DNA of 64,000 nt, from NCBI RefSeq assembly GCF_024586455.1, contig NC_065921.1:73675865-73739864 (forward strand). The letters run 5' to 3'. The position numbers and the translations under genes are program-made. Positions 9,905 to 20,979 of this stretch are shown in pieces. Below the pieces are notes generated by a model. The model saw nothing but the letters and a program-made list of their open reading frames with translations, ran no database searches and was not told the origin of the DNA. This stretch comes from Bactrocera neohumeralis. Taxonomy: Eukaryota > Arthropoda > Insecta > Diptera > Tephritidae. The number at the start of each line of letters is the position of its first letter. Position 1 is the stretch's first letter.

Positions 9905-10410
9905 AGAGGAAGTACAATCTTTATAAGAGTGTACAACTGCTGGCGTACGTCGATGATATTAGAACCATTGGTTCTGTTTTCTTCACACTGGAGAAGGAAG
10001 CGAAGCGTGTGGGTCTGGTTCTGAACGAGTACAATTCGAAATATCTCCTGTCATCAAATAAACAGTGGTCGCAACCGCGTTTTGGCTACCATGTCACTGT
10101 TGAAAATCATAACTTCGAAGTCGTAGATAATTTCGTCTATCTTGGAATCAGCATTAACACCAACAACAACGTCAGACTCGAAATCCAACGCAGAATAACT
10201 CTTGACAACAGATGCTACTCCGGAGTGAATAGGCAATTGAGAAGTAAAGTCCTCTCTCGACGAACAAAGACCAACTCTACATATATCTGCTATATTCTAC
10301 AGATGCGTGGAGAATGACAACATCTCATGAGTCGGCTTTACGAGTTTCCGAGGGAAAGGTTCTGCAGAAGAATGTAGATATTGTTTACGGTCCTAATACA
10401 GCAGCAGCCA
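9905..10410 (+). mobile_element. LINE family A fragment with YVDD reverse-transcriptase box
   Basis: Covers the RT palm and thumb. VQLLAYVDDI at 9931-9960 is the catalytic box (the usual YADD is YVDD here). After a frameshift: EKEAKRVGLVLNEYNSKYLL, DNFVYLGISINTNNNVR, ITLDNRCYSGVNRQLRSK, VLSRRTKT. It ends in a scrambled form of the KIYGPLR block. The 3' tail is missing; a mariner relic follows at about 10545. Confidence 0.88.
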
Positions 10411-10544
10411 ATCACGCCAATATTGGTTTAATCGATACCGTGCCGGTAATTTCTATGTCGTCGAGTCCCTGTTTCGATGGCCCATCGTTTGGAGCTATTG
10501 TTTGGAGCTATTAATAAATAAGCTATCTCATGAAATAACACAGA

Positions 10545-11135
10545 AAAATTTCGATCCATTTCTGAAGCGTATGGTTACTGGTGATGAAAGTGGGTAACTT
10601 ATGACAACCTCTAGCGAAAACGATCTTGGTCTACGCGCGATTAGGCAGCGCAAACGGTGGCCAAACCTAGATTGATGATCAGAAAGGGTTTGCTGGGATA
10701 GCCAGGAATTTTTCACTTTGGCCAAACACTTAATTCGGATCAGACTGTCAACAAAGCAACCGTCTGAAAGAAGTAATCGACCAGAAACGGTCAGCTTTGG
10801 CCAATAGAAGAGGAATTGTGTTCCATCAGAACAACGTCAGGCCACGCATAACGATATTGAGCCGCCAGCAGCTCAAGGAGCTTGGTTGAGAAATTCTCAT
10901 GCACCCACCTTGTAGTCCAGGTCTGGCAACAAGTGATTACTGCTTGTTCCTGTCTAGCTTACATTATTTTGCTGGTGATATCTGGTGTTTCTCACGCCTA
11001 AGCTTGTGAAAATCAATCTGGGACATTCCCAGTAGAATCAAGACCAGGCAAGAACGAAAAATGTTTGACTAAATTCTCTTTTGTGAGCCAGAGATAAGAA
11101 AGATTTCTCACAAAAATCCATCAAGCGCTCAGGGA
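10545..11135 (+). mobile_element. Mariner relic (SETMAR/cecropia-like), C-terminal half
   Basis: Plus-strand frames read DPFLKRMVTGDES (first catalytic Asp present), RKRSWSTR-like and AAQTVAKPRLMIRKGLLG (family AAQTVAKPGLTxRKVLL). These are followed by RLKEVIDQKRSALANRRGIV, FHQNNVRPRITILSRQQLKE (second catalytic Asp replaced by Asn) and HPPCSPGLATSDYCLFLSS (third Asp present). The C-terminal part is scrambled. Same broad lineage as 1931-2840 but opposite strand. Non-functional. Confidence 0.82.
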
Positions 11136-11929
11136 CGTTCCAAAATATGAAAGAAAACATAGTTGTTACTATTTAAAAATCGGAAGCTTTGCAAAATTAA
11201 TATTTGATTATTTCAGAGAGCTTAAAAATGGCTAGAAACTCAATAACCAAATATTCCTTTGAGTTCCTGCAAGAATGTGGTACGTATGAGCTTAGTGCTT
11301 TAGTTATTATGTGTACTATCCTGTGCAAAGACGAAGCACAGCAAAGAGCCGAAGAGCAAATACAATCATAATATATAGCTGCAATAAAATCCGATGACGT
11401 TAACAACAAAAACAACATTAACAGTGCCATAAATGAGAGTCGTAAATGTTTGGCGTGGAACGATGCCGAGTGCAGTGAGAGCGTACAACAAGTACGATAG
11501 TAATAAAAATAATAAAAAATAGACTGCAAAAATGGTTGGTAGAAGCAATAAGAGTCCACGCAGAATGTCTATAACCGATTGTTGTTATATACAAACATAG
11601 AAAATTTATATTTTTTCATTAGTAACAAATTTTGCTGCATTTTGTTCTATTTCTTGTTTGTGTTTGCATTATTTTGTTGCATTAGTTGTACGTGCCACAC
11701 TCGGTGTCGGCAGCTACGCCTACGCCAAATGCAACAATGCAAAATGTGTGCGTTTTTGTACATTGTTGGTCTTGCACTTATGTGGCGTGCTTTAAGCCAC
11801 TGCATTGACCCAATTTTCGAGGGTTGCTCTCGAATTCCAATCGAACCCTTATATGACGAAGGCTTTTAAAATTTGTATCAAATAGTATTTTGACAATTGA
11901 AAATAAAATTTATGGGTAGCTATAATAAG
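11136..11929. other. Non-coding interval
   Basis: Contains hydrophobic-looking chance open frames over T-rich DNA. No conserved domain, splice pattern or repeat recognised. Confidence 0.4.
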
Positions 11930-12313
11930 GGCCAGAGGTTCATTGGAAAGACGAGGACAACATCTGATGAGTCGATGTTACAGTTTTCGAGAGAAAGTTT
12001 CTGCGGAATATTTATGGAACTTTGTGGAGAATACCGCAGTCCATGGAACGATCAGCTGTACGTGATATACGACGACATTGACATAGTTCAAAAGGAACAT
12101 TCCAGCTCTGAGAGTATTCGACGCAGTTCCCGCCAGAGGAATCAGAGAAAGAGGAAGGCCTCCACTCCATTGGAAATACCAGGTGAAGAAGGACCTGGCT
12201 ACACTTAGAATCTTCAGTTGGCGCTAATCAGCGAAAAGGAAGAACGACTGGTGCGCCGCTGTAAATTCGACTACAGTATCGTTAGTGGTGTCTACGCCAA
12301 TAAAGAAGATGAA
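11930..12313 (+). mobile_element. LINE family A fragment with 3' tail
   Basis: Internally deleted copy. DESMLQFSRESFCGIFMELC is a frameshifted version of the FERKVLRKIYGPL block. Then come SPWNDQLYVIYDDIDIVQ, a deletion joint, RGRPPLHWKYQVKKDL-type sequence, and the family 3' end GTCTACGCCAATAAAGAAGA at 12290-12309. Confidence 0.88.
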
Positions 12314-12589
12314 AAATTCTAGTGCTCAGCTCTACCATAAAGTACAGATAATCTTTTCAAGCTAGCTATTTCTGTTTCAGAATATTGAGAAGATAAGGGT
12401 CTGTGTAATTAGCGTTAATCGATTGTTTTGACAAAGAGTTTCCATGAAGTCGACAAAGTTGTTAGCCACTGACGGTCAAGCTGCTGTAACACATGCTCGA
12501 GCTTATCCCATAAGGAAGTCTACTCTTCATACAAAACCATTTTGAGCAAGCAGCAACATTTACAACAAAGTAAAAATTGAGATTTATTT

Positions 12590-12840
12590 CTCAAAATAGT
12601 CTCACTTTAGCTCGAAGCACTAGACTAAGCGATGCTCCTACTTTCCAACTCGTCAGAAAAATACATTTTTTGGGAGCTCTTCAAAGAAGGTTGCAGCGAT
12701 TCGAATTCCTTCAGACGAGTGACTTTTTAAAGTTTAGAAGAAAAAAAGTCGTACGGACACAAATCTGGAGAATGTGGGGGATAGTGCAACAGTTAACAGA
12801 ATAATTCGGGCAAAATATTTGCGCGACGGCGGATGGTTGA
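12590..12840 (-). mobile_element. Possible mariner C-terminal fragment
   Basis: Minus strand reads LLHYPPHSPDLCPYDFF across a frameshift, resembling the mariner box PPYSPDLAPCDFF around the third catalytic Asp. It is followed by LKEFESLQPSLK. Flanking DNA up to about 13200 may belong to the same element but I could not align it. Tentative. Confidence 0.45.
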
Positions 12841-13299
12841 ACCGATACCAATTTTTTCCGCCAAATGAGGACATTTTTCCTCCATAGTAGAAGCCCTTTG
12901 ACTCTTGTAAAATCAAGGAAGCGCTGGTGGCCACATTTTCGGCATATAGAATAGTTTTCGCCGCCTCCGGGCAAAGTTCGCTGTGTGAAGATCAATGTTT
13001 CGACCGTTTTTTGGTCTCTGAGTGTACCAGCAGATCTAGGCTTCATCGACGGGCACGACAAGAATAATCAGGAACTCTTTCGAATTGCTCTACGCAATCC
13101 AAATGGAAGCGAGCAGTCCTTTTTCGAACTAAGAGGGATACCTCACAAATTTCCACAATGGGGAAATGGTCAGTGCGGTAATCGAATAACTGTTTGCTAA
13201 CGAGCTCTGCGGACGAGCGGCTATCCCTTTCGAACTGACTCGTTTATCTAACAAAAGAAAACCAAAAACAATAACTACTCCTCGCCTTCAGCCAAAAGA

Positions 13300-14150
13300 C
13301 GATTAAGAGTGCTCCTAGTTGTATCAACCATAGCACACCGGTGTAAACAGCAGCAAACACCGGGGGTACCCCAAACACAAATGAAAAACCATCCACCTCC
13401 AAAGCAACCGTGGGTACCAACTAAAATACACTGGCCGCTAAAGGAAAAAAGAAAAGATGAAAAGGAAGAAATCATTGAATCAAGTTCAATCAAGAATCAA
13501 GCCGGTAGCAGAGTGCAGTCTTTATACTAGGTAAGATTGACAAGGATCATGATGCCGATACCTCAGTTGATGAAGAGACATAAAGCACGAAGGGAAGATA
13601 GTAAAGCACTATTAGAATACTATGAAAGTTTCTTGAAAATGAAACAAAAAGAACCTCCATTCCAAACCAGTAAGCAGGTAGGTGCCCTGAAAAGGAATCG
13701 CTTTCAGAATAAAATGACGAGACCTCTGCTTAAAGAGCCGTAACAAAAGCAGAGCAATACAACAACGACAAGGCACTTCAGTGATGCGGCCAGAGACAGC
13801 CTGCAGGTGGCTGTCATTAACGGGAACTCCTCTTCACCGAGCACCATACAGGAGAGATAGTTGAAGATCGAAGTCATACTGTCGAGTCTACTATGAAGCT
13901 ACATACATACATATGTGCTCGACAATCCAGCGGGTACCCATCCGGAGTTGCCATCTCGGAAACCCTCAGGGGCTACAAGGTCATCAAGTACGTGGACTAG
14001 GACCTTAGCAAGACTATAAGGTCCTACGACAGTGCTTCAAAATAGCGCATCCAGCGCTGCTTGAGCCCATAGTGGTAGCACTTTTACCTACCTACGTACA
14101 ATATTTCATGCCAGATATGACATTAAGTGCGTTTGCGATGCGGACTTTCT
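13300..14150 (+). mobile_element. LINE ORF1-like fragment (DUF4780-type domain)
   Basis: Frameshifted plus-strand coding remnants. A basic, Pro/Lys-rich linker (KNHPPPKQPWVPTK, KEKRKDEKEE) is followed by DAARDSLQVAVINGNSSS, then DNPAGTHPELPSRKPSGAT-type sequence. The AVIN...VLxDNPxG pattern resembles the ORF1-associated DUF4780 domain of insect LINEs. Family assignment is from memory of that domain; moderately sure. Confidence 0.5.
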
Positions 14151-14334
14151 ACGTTATCCAGCGCACCTTGAATTAGCGGTGTGCCAGAAGGCACCGTGGG
14201 CTACTGTCACCTTGGACGTAGCCGTTACGGTCACTTGGTTGTGGCTCATCAAAAACCTACAAGCAAATTGAAACTCAATAAACCAATTTTTGACGCCACC
14301 CGAATATGTGTAGACTCTAAAGCTCTTTCACTTC

Positions 14335-14400
14335 TCCTTCTGCTTTACAGGGGTAGACAACGCTTACGCGGTTATAGCCGAGCTAACAAAAGGACACTAC
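14335..14400 (-). mobile_element. Solo 3' end of LINE family A
   Basis: The plus strand reads GTAGACAACGCTTACGCGGT, the reverse complement of the family tail (ACCGCGTAAGCGGTGTCTAC) seen at 7045, 12280 and 24400. Only the last 60 or so bases are present. Confidence 0.8.
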
Positions 14401-14980
14401 AGCCTCAACAACAACTCTTTGACTTCACTGCACGATCTCCTCGCAACTAAGCCAAAAATGGGCCAAGCAAATATTCCAGAATCCCTAAAACGTAGTGATG
14501 TGTAAATCTTTCAAGCTAAATGAAAGACAACTGTTCGAAAAGAATTCAAAAACAAAACGGAACATACTCATTCGCAGTACTGCTAAATTTTTAGTATGGA
14601 ATATGCTCGATACATATCAACAAATATTCAGGTTTCAAGTGTGATGCCAAATCAGAAAATCAAAATAAACAAAAACGAAGGAATAGGTTATTTTTAGCAT
14701 GCTCGTTCTTATTTTTGTCTGCTTTGTTTTTGTTAATATTTTACAACAATGTAATTTCATTCACTTTATACTCGAGCAAACAACAACTGCGCGCTCGTAT
14801 AACAACCACATTCATTCTCACGCTCACTTTGCATCTCTTATTTCGCCAATTCGCCGCAAATATGCTGCTCGCCACTTTAGAATGATTGCATTACATTCTC
14901 ACAATATTAGCGACTCTTTGTTATTGTTGTTATTTATTCGCTGTTATTGTGATGTGTGTTTGGTTGGCGCTTAATATGCA
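14401..14980. other. Non-coding 5' flank of tRNA-Asn
   Basis: AT-rich DNA preceding the tRNA gene. No other feature identified. Confidence 0.4.
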
Positions 14981-15000
14981 GCCTCCGTGGCGCAATTGGC

Positions 15001-15037
<37 letters not shown>

Positions 15038-15054
15038 GAGCCCACCCGGGGGCG
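14981..15054 (+). tRNA. tRNA-Asn (anticodon GTT)
   Basis: 74-nt cloverleaf without intron. The acceptor stem GCCTCCG pairs with CGGGGGC (one G-U), discriminator G. The anticodon arm is GGCTGTTAACC with loop CTGTTAA and anticodon GTT. The B box GGTTCGAGCCC is intact, and the A box TGGCGCAATTGG is in the D arm. A TTTTT pol III terminator follows at 15064-15068. The mature sequence is identical to the second tRNA-Asn at 50130. Expected to be functional. Confidence 0.98.
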
Positions 15055-15362
15055 CATGTAAACTTTTTGCCAACAAATTTATTATTATAATAACAATAAA
15101 TTTTAAACATATGTACATTAATGTTTTTTAAGGTATTTCAAATGATGTTATTTAATATTTTCTAACAAAACTTTTTCTAATAACCGTAATATTTCTATAT
15201 TTCAATTGATTTTTTCAAGACAGATTCTAAATAAAATTAAAAATTTATTAAATAGTTTATAAATCTGTTGAAGAGTCTAGACAACCTTCAAAGCCGCGCA
15301 TAGTTCTAAAATTAATAATATTTCCTCAAAAAATCAGTCAAAGTCAAATAAAATATGAACTT
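15055..15362. other. AT-rich spacer between divergent tRNA-Asn and tRNA-Ala
   Basis: About 300 bp of very AT-rich DNA between two tRNA genes whose 3' ends face each other (Asn on +, Ala on -). It carries the terminators of both. Nothing else seen. Confidence 0.5.
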
Positions 15363-15435
15363 TGGAGATGCGGGGCATCGATCCCCGTACCTCTCACATG
15401 CTAAGCGAGCGCTCTACCATCTGAGCTACATCCCC
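15363..15435 (-). tRNA. tRNA-Ala (anticodon AGC)
   Basis: 73-nt cloverleaf on the minus strand. The acceptor GGGGATG pairs with CATCTCC, discriminator A. D arm TAGCTCAGATGG; anticodon loop CTTAGCA with AGC; T arm GGGGATCGATGCCCC. A TTTT run follows within about 15 nt downstream. No intron. Intact by inspection. Confidence 0.98.
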
Positions 15436-15759
15436 ATAAAAATTTCGTAGACCAATGTAGTAATTTAAATACTAAAGTATGTGTCATTAACTGGTTAAAC
15501 GGTTTTATATCGGAAATAAGACCCATTGTAACCGGTCACACGTTCCAATATCGGAAATAAGAAACTTTTCATTATGCATAACGAATCACAATGAATTCCA
15601 CAAGTTTTATTGAGTTTGTAACCCTTGAAATACAGCATAAAGTCATTGTACTCTATGAGTAATAACGAGAGATAAGCAATGACATGTGAAATACAAATAT
15701 TTGGCAACAGGAACCAACAATAAAGTGGCCGTAGTTCAAGAAAGGAAGCTTATTGGATG
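15436..15759. other. Non-coding 5' flank of tRNA-Ala
   Basis: Upstream side of the minus-strand tRNA-Ala. A short direct repeat TATCGGAAATAAGA occurs at 15508 and 15550. No gene. Confidence 0.45.
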
Positions 15760-16590
15760 GTTAGGTTAGTTTAGCTTAAGACGTCGATCCTAACAGGGAA
15801 CTCACGTGGACTGTTAGAACGCCGGTCCGTAAATCAAAAAAAAAAAAACCTCAAAAATTGTGGTGAGACGCCTAAAATTCTTTTGGATAGTTAGGATGCT
15901 TTAGATCAAAAAAACCCTCAGGACAAAAATCTACCTGTAATTTTTGTGTATACAAGTACAAATCAAAGTGAGCGCCTATCACAAATTCGTTGAGACGGTT
16001 AGACTCAGTTTGGACTATGTTTCTGGTTCGCCGAAGCTAAAACTTTTGAGATGTTTTGCAAAAGGCGGACAGTGGAGGAGAAAGTGTATGGATGTTTCAC
16101 CCTTTTCCATGTAACTTTGACAACTAGCGTTCGATAAGACTTTTAACCTTACCACATGAGTGCCTATTGGACGGTGTGTGAGTAGCTCAGTAGATCTCTT
16201 GTGTTCTACTCAAGGTTAAGAGGATACCGCAGTCGCATAGAATCCGGTCTTCGAACAGCGACTGCTAAGTCGACGCGAGGTCCATGGACCAGGTGCTAGA
16301 ACGTAAAAGGGTTTGGTCACATACCGCTGTTTTAAGTGAGACAGACACTCCTTAACTAATTTTGAGCGCACAGTTAGCCGCTTTACTGTCAGAGTGAATG
16401 CTCACCTTAATAAGAGCCACTTCTGCCTGAAAAATACTAATGTGGTCTGGTAGGCTTAAGCTAAGATTGACTGAGAGCTCCTTACAGAAAACTCCGTTTC
16501 CAACCTGCCACCTTAGCCTTGGCCTATCCATGAAAAAGTTCACTGCGCATCTTTTCCAGCGACTTCTCGCCATTCAAATAGACCTCGTCG
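15760..16590 (-). mobile_element. LINE family B fragment (RNase H domain to C-terminus)
   Basis: Minus-strand reading, N- to C-terminal: FFMDRPRLRWQVGNGVFCKE (decayed FFTDGSKLxGxVGxGVFSKE, first RNase H block), LPDHISIFQAEVALIKVSIH, SDSKAANCALK (DSxAA block), then after losses ETSIHFLLHCPPFAKHLKSF, the Cys/His C-terminal motif. The left end near 15760 carries TTAGGTTAG-type 3' sequence. RNase H-bearing LINEs use this domain to remove RNA during target-primed reverse transcription. Broken by stops. Confidence 0.8.
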
Positions 16591-16769
16591 GTATTTGAGC
16601 ATAGAAAATATTGGCTAGTTAGTGAATGAAAAAAAGACAAGATCGATAAAAGTATGAGCTCCGTATTACAACATAAGGTTAAGCTCCCAACATAAAGCTC
16701 CTAATAATATATACAGGATTAGACAGTCTGAAAGTGTTCGAGAGCAAGACATAGACGATAGAGATATGA

Positions 16770-17340
16770 ACACATCGACAAAATGTGAAGGATATGGTGC
16801 TTGAAAATCGTCAAGCAAGGTTTAAAGAGATGGCAAAAGAGCTCAACATCTCTTTCGAGTCTATTCGAATGATTTTAGTGCATATTTTGGGTATGAAACG
16901 CGTTCTTGCTCTACTCGTCCCAATAAAGCTGAATATTTTTCAAAAAGAGTACTGTCCTCTTTGGACATGTTTGATCGTGCGAATTCCAATCCTACCTTCA
17001 TGGAGAGCATTATAACTGCCGGTGAGATTTGGGTTTATGAGCTTGACATGCAAGCAAGTCAACAAAGATCAATATAGATGAAAAAACAATAGCCGAAACT
17101 AAAAAACTACATCAAAGCCGCTCAAAAATCAAGGTAATTCTAATAGTTTTTTTTTGGATATTCATGGTTTGGTGCATCATGAATTTGTTTCGGAGGGACA
17201 AACGGTCAATAAAGTAAAGTTCTATTCGGCCGTATTGCGGCGTTTGCGTGACAACATCCACCGAAAACCTAACCTATCACGCCGTGAGTTTTAAAAAATG
17301 GATAATAATCTAGGCATACCGACAACATTCGCTTCAACTC
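16770..17340 (+). mobile_element. Mariner relic (DD34D type), N-terminal and central part
   Basis: Opens with VLENRQARFKEMAKELNISF and SIRMILVHILGMKRVLALLV, the second helix-turn-helix of a mariner transposase. Then ITAGEIWVYELD appears where intact elements have TGDETWVYE, so the first catalytic Asp is lost. Later pieces match the FFDYHGLVHHEFVPEGQTVN and LRRLRDN blocks in several frames. No terminal repeats seen. A third mariner lineage in the window. Confidence 0.85.
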
Positions 17341-17644
17341 TATGAAGTCTCCAATGAACAAGTACCTTCTACACATACATAAATGTTTAAATGTAGTACA
17401 TATTGCAACTACACCAAAAATGTTCCAAAAGTTCACTTGTATTAAATGCTTTTACAAACTTTTTCAATTTCCCGCAGTTCGGCTAATCGCCACTTACTTT
17501 TATTGCTTACACGAATATTGTACGTTCGTTTAGCTATCTCTCTCGTGTCGTTGTGCAATTTTCGTGTTCAGGCTAATGTTTTTTTTTTAATTATTTTTCC
17601 AATTATCCACTCTCTTTTTGATAATTTTTGTGCATTATTTTTTT
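17341..17644. other. Non-coding spacer
   Basis: T-rich DNA, no feature recognised. Confidence 0.4.
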
Positions 17645-17925
17645 TATACCTTGAACAGGATATATTAAGTTTGTCACGATGTTTGTAACAACCAAAAGGA
17701 TCAAAATTATGTTCTTATATGGGAAACTTTTTCATTTGACGAGATTTCTTTACAAAATTTGTCATGGATTATTTTCCAAGGCAACGCCACAATATCCGAA
17801 GAATTTTTTTAGATCGTAAGACTATAATATACAGCTGCCATACAAACTGAACGATGAAAATCAAGTTCTTGTATGAAATCTTTTTCATTTGTGTAGGGTA
17901 TTCTAGCTTCGTTGTGGCCGAAGTT
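17645..17925 (-). repeat. Mini-me-like dispersed repeat, partial
   Basis: Begins with TTTATACC...AACAGGATATATTAAGTTTG and GTCACGATGTTTGTAACAACC. It has the internal block CATACAAACTGAACGAT and ends with the TAGGGTATTCTAGCTTCG...GCCGAAGTTCACCG side. It is in the opposite orientation to the copies at 22253 and 25396 and lacks the central (GTCY)n tract. Confidence 0.8.
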
Positions 17926-18984
17926 CACCGTTTTTCTTCTTTTCGTGTTTTTGTTCAGTTAGTTCGCGGTTGCTTGTTTTCGGTGTCAGACAATTGAATG
18001 AAAATGTAAAAAAGGAAATCAAACGCCAAGAATAGAGCGGATAAAAACACGTAAATTGAAATTGAAATTGCCAACGGAAGTGGGATACCAAAATACAAAA
18101 GCAACAGAAATTACAGCAGCAATTACAACACTGCCAGCGGCAACGAGAGCAATGCACATGCCGCAACAATAGTAAAATGCGCAACAAAATTGGATACCAA
18201 CAGTCAGCCAGACAGCCAGTCAGTCAACGAATGCATAGTTTAGACACAACCGACAAAAAAACATAGATATATAAATTAAACTAAATTAATTTGAAAGCAC
18301 CCAGCGTTAACGCTACGAGCGTGCGAATACGCCAGGCTAGTTAGCTGCCATAGAATGACAGCTCGTTTGGCTGCGCTTTCCCGCCCTTCGTCAGCAGCCT
18401 AACTTCATTGTCGCTTTCGTTCGTATGCACGAGTGTGTACGTAAGCCCGATTTTCAGTTCAATTCGTTTTGTTGCATTGCAGCATTTCGTTTTATTTCGC
18501 CTTTTTTGTGTGCATTTAATTTCGTTTTCATCCATGCTGTGATCGCCGCCGCACTCGTGTTTGGTTGTCGTTTCGTCACGTCTCGTCGCATTTTTCGCAT
18601 CGCTTCGCATGTAACATTCTATTCTAACCTAGTGCTCAGCACACGGCACCCCAACGCCACCACTTGATAGCATCATCGATGCGCCAGCACTTCATCTGTC
18701 CCCAAACGCCTTGAGCAAGCAGACAAGCACCAGATGAGCGCGAAATTTCGAATGCGGCAGACTTTGCAGGTAATTTATGTGTGTGGAAAGTTTGGTACGA
18801 CCAGTCAAACATAGAGCAATAAATTTGCAACAAAATCTATGCAACGAGATATTTTTTCAAGTAATTGGAAGCGAGATTTGAATTTTTCTAGCTGATAGTA
18901 AGAAAAATATAGAAAACTGTAAGGTGGAGGAGCTTCCTGTTACAATTTAGAGCTCATACTTGGGTAGACTTTTTAAAGGTGTCT
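17926..18984. other. Non-repetitive non-coding interval
   Basis: Mixed composition with short CAGCCAGACAGCCAGTCAGT-type repetition near 18200. Open frames on both strands look like compositional chance. A possible place for EcR-A leader exon or enhancer sequence; nothing decisive seen. Confidence 0.4.
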
Positions 18985-19470
18985 AAGAACGCATATTTCA
19001 AAGTATCAAGATCTACCCCCAACGCTCGGTGCATCCGAAAGGGATGAGTTCACTTCCATGCCCGTTTGGGCCTCAGTTTCCTTATATGCTGTCGCTCCTG
19101 GAGGTTGTGGGACATCCGCCTTAGCATCGATAGGGAGGATCCTAAGAACCATCAAGCTGACGGACACTTTTGCGTTTATGAGGGGACCCATGGACTCCTT
19201 GTTTAGGGGAGTCATAGCTCATCGGTTTTTATTGAGCCTTATGACTTCCAACCTAGTTAGGGAAGACGGGTTGCAGTACCGCAGCATTTTCTCTGTCTCC
19301 TCAGGTGTGGAGAATTCAGAAGGAAGCCAGACGCGAACGCGAAGGTGCAGTGGAAGATCCATCTTGGCTAAAGCCTCTATTCTAGTTTCCTTCCAGACCT
19401 CTCCAAGCCTGCCTACCGATCCGGAATTTCCCTTGACCACCTTCATGAAAACCGCGGATATACGAATATA
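18985..19470 (-). mobile_element. LINE ORF1-like fragment (DUF4780-type), minus strand
   Basis: Reads KVVKGNSGSVGRLGEVWKET, LAKMDLPLHLRVRVWLPSEF, TPEETEKMLRYCNPSS, then after one stop AMTPLNKESMGPLINAKVSV. This resembles the xxxVWIPP...LxxxNPxLPT...LNxESxxxL pattern of the ORF1 domain in insect LINEs. Two long in-frame pieces remain, so this copy is younger than the one at 13300. Confidence 0.6.
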
Positions 19471-19639
19471 TTAGTCACCTAAGGATAATATTTAGTTGGC
19501 TATCCTTTATTACGTAGCACTTCAGTACACGTTGGGAGGGACTTTTTTTGTTCCTTACTGCCTTTATTATTTCCCATAAAGATTTGTGGGGCTCATGTCC
19601 AGACTGGCCAATCGATAATTCAAATATTTCAACTACTTA

Positions 19640-19690
19640 TCCGCATAAGCGGTGTCTACGCCAATAAAATGGAAGAAGAAGATCCACCTT
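19640..19690 (+). mobile_element. Solo 3' tail of LINE family A
   Basis: GCATAAGCGGTGTCTACGCC followed by AATAAAATGGAAGAAGAAG: only the terminal 50 bp of the element, i.e. an extreme 5' truncation. Confidence 0.85.
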
Positions 19691-19734
19691 TTAACGACCC
19701 GCGAGCGTGTTGAAAAATTCAAGCCAATTGTGAA

Positions 19735-20979
19735 GCAACCCACACCATCACCTGTCACTGACCCAGCACATTTCACAGTTTTTTTAGTGTACTTGGGCCT
19801 AAGTTCTTGTGAAGGGGGTCGTCATACATATGGTTTTCCATCATTGCCAAATATGTGGAAGTATCAAATTCCAGAGCTTAGGGCTTTTTCAGAAATGGTC
19901 TTTCGCTAAAGATTGTGTTTCGCGCTCAACTTATGGTCAACATAATCGACCCACTGAGCGTACTATTCGCCACACCATCACCCATCTTAAGAACCACCAT
20001 TCATTATTGGATAATAATCGACGGAATAGACCACGTCCAGCACGCAGTGAAGAAAATAAAGCAGGCGAAGAGTGTACACGAAGACCGTGGAGAGTTCATA
20101 CGGCGCCGTTTGCAATCACTCGGACTGACGTATGGAACGACTTGGCGCATTTTAAGTCGAGATCTTAAATTTAAAGCATACAAAATGCGACCTTCTCAAG
20201 CGACATCTCTTGAAAAGTTCCAAGAAGACCGGACGTTTTCGAGCCAAATTTTGTTCAGCGATGAGGCCCATTTCTTGCTCAATGAGTATGTAAACAAGCA
20301 AAATTGCTGCATTTGGAACGAAGAGCAATCTAAAAAGATTTATGAGCTACCATTTCTTCCAGAAAAAAATGCTTTGGTGTGGTTTGTGGGCAAGTGGGAT
20401 CATTTGTCCATATTTCTTCAAATATGATGACGGTGAGAACGTAACCGTCAATAGCGACCGTTATCGCGCAATAATAACCGACTATTTGAAGTCTCTGATT
20501 GAAGTTCGTGATCTTGGCGACATTTGGTTTCAAAACGACGGCGCCACTTCTCACACATCGCATCAATCAAGGGATTTAGAACAGAGAGAACACTTCGGTG
20601 AGCAGATAATTTCTTGTTTTGGGCCGGTCGGTTGGCCACCAAGATTGTGTGATATCACAGACTTTTTCCTGTGGGGATATGTAAAGTCTAAAGTCTATGC
20701 GGACAATCCCGCTTCGATTCAAACCTTGGAGTAAAATATTACACGTTGCATTCGCCAGTTACCAGTCAAAATACTCGAACGAGTCACCGAAAATTGATTT
20801 CAATGGATGGACCATTTGAGACGTAGCCGTGGCCGTGGACGTTTGAAAGAGATAATCTTCAAAAAATAAAGGCCAAAGAGTGTTCTTGCGAATGATAATA
20901 AACATTCCTTATTAAAGTTGAAGTTTCTGTGTTTTTTCATTAAAAATGCAGGGAACCTTGAAATGGATCACCCTTTATG
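19735..20979 (+). mobile_element. Rosa-like (DD41D-type) Tc1/mariner transposase relic, copy A
   Basis: The most complete of three related copies. In successive frames: STYGQHNRPTERTIRHTI, ARSEENKA, VHEDRGEFIRRRLQSLGLTY, GTTWRILSRDLKFKAYK, then FSSQILFSDEAHFLLNEYVN (first catalytic Asp), NVTVNSDRYRAIITDYLKS, DIWFQNDGATSHTSHQS (second Asp) and WPPRLCDITDFFLWGYVKSK (third Asp; two residues before DFFLWG are missing). About 40 residues separate the second and third Asp, compatible with the DD41D group first described from the tephritid Ceratitis rosa (my recollection). The 3' end reads GGGAACCTTGAAATGGATCA...CCCTTTAT near 20951-20978. At least three frameshifts; inactive. Confidence 0.82.

Noticed and set aside
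13537..13743. Basic 68-codon frame as a stand-alone small protein
   Set aside because: It is followed by the ORF1-type domain and flanked by LINE remnants, so it is read as part of a LINE ORF1 linker.
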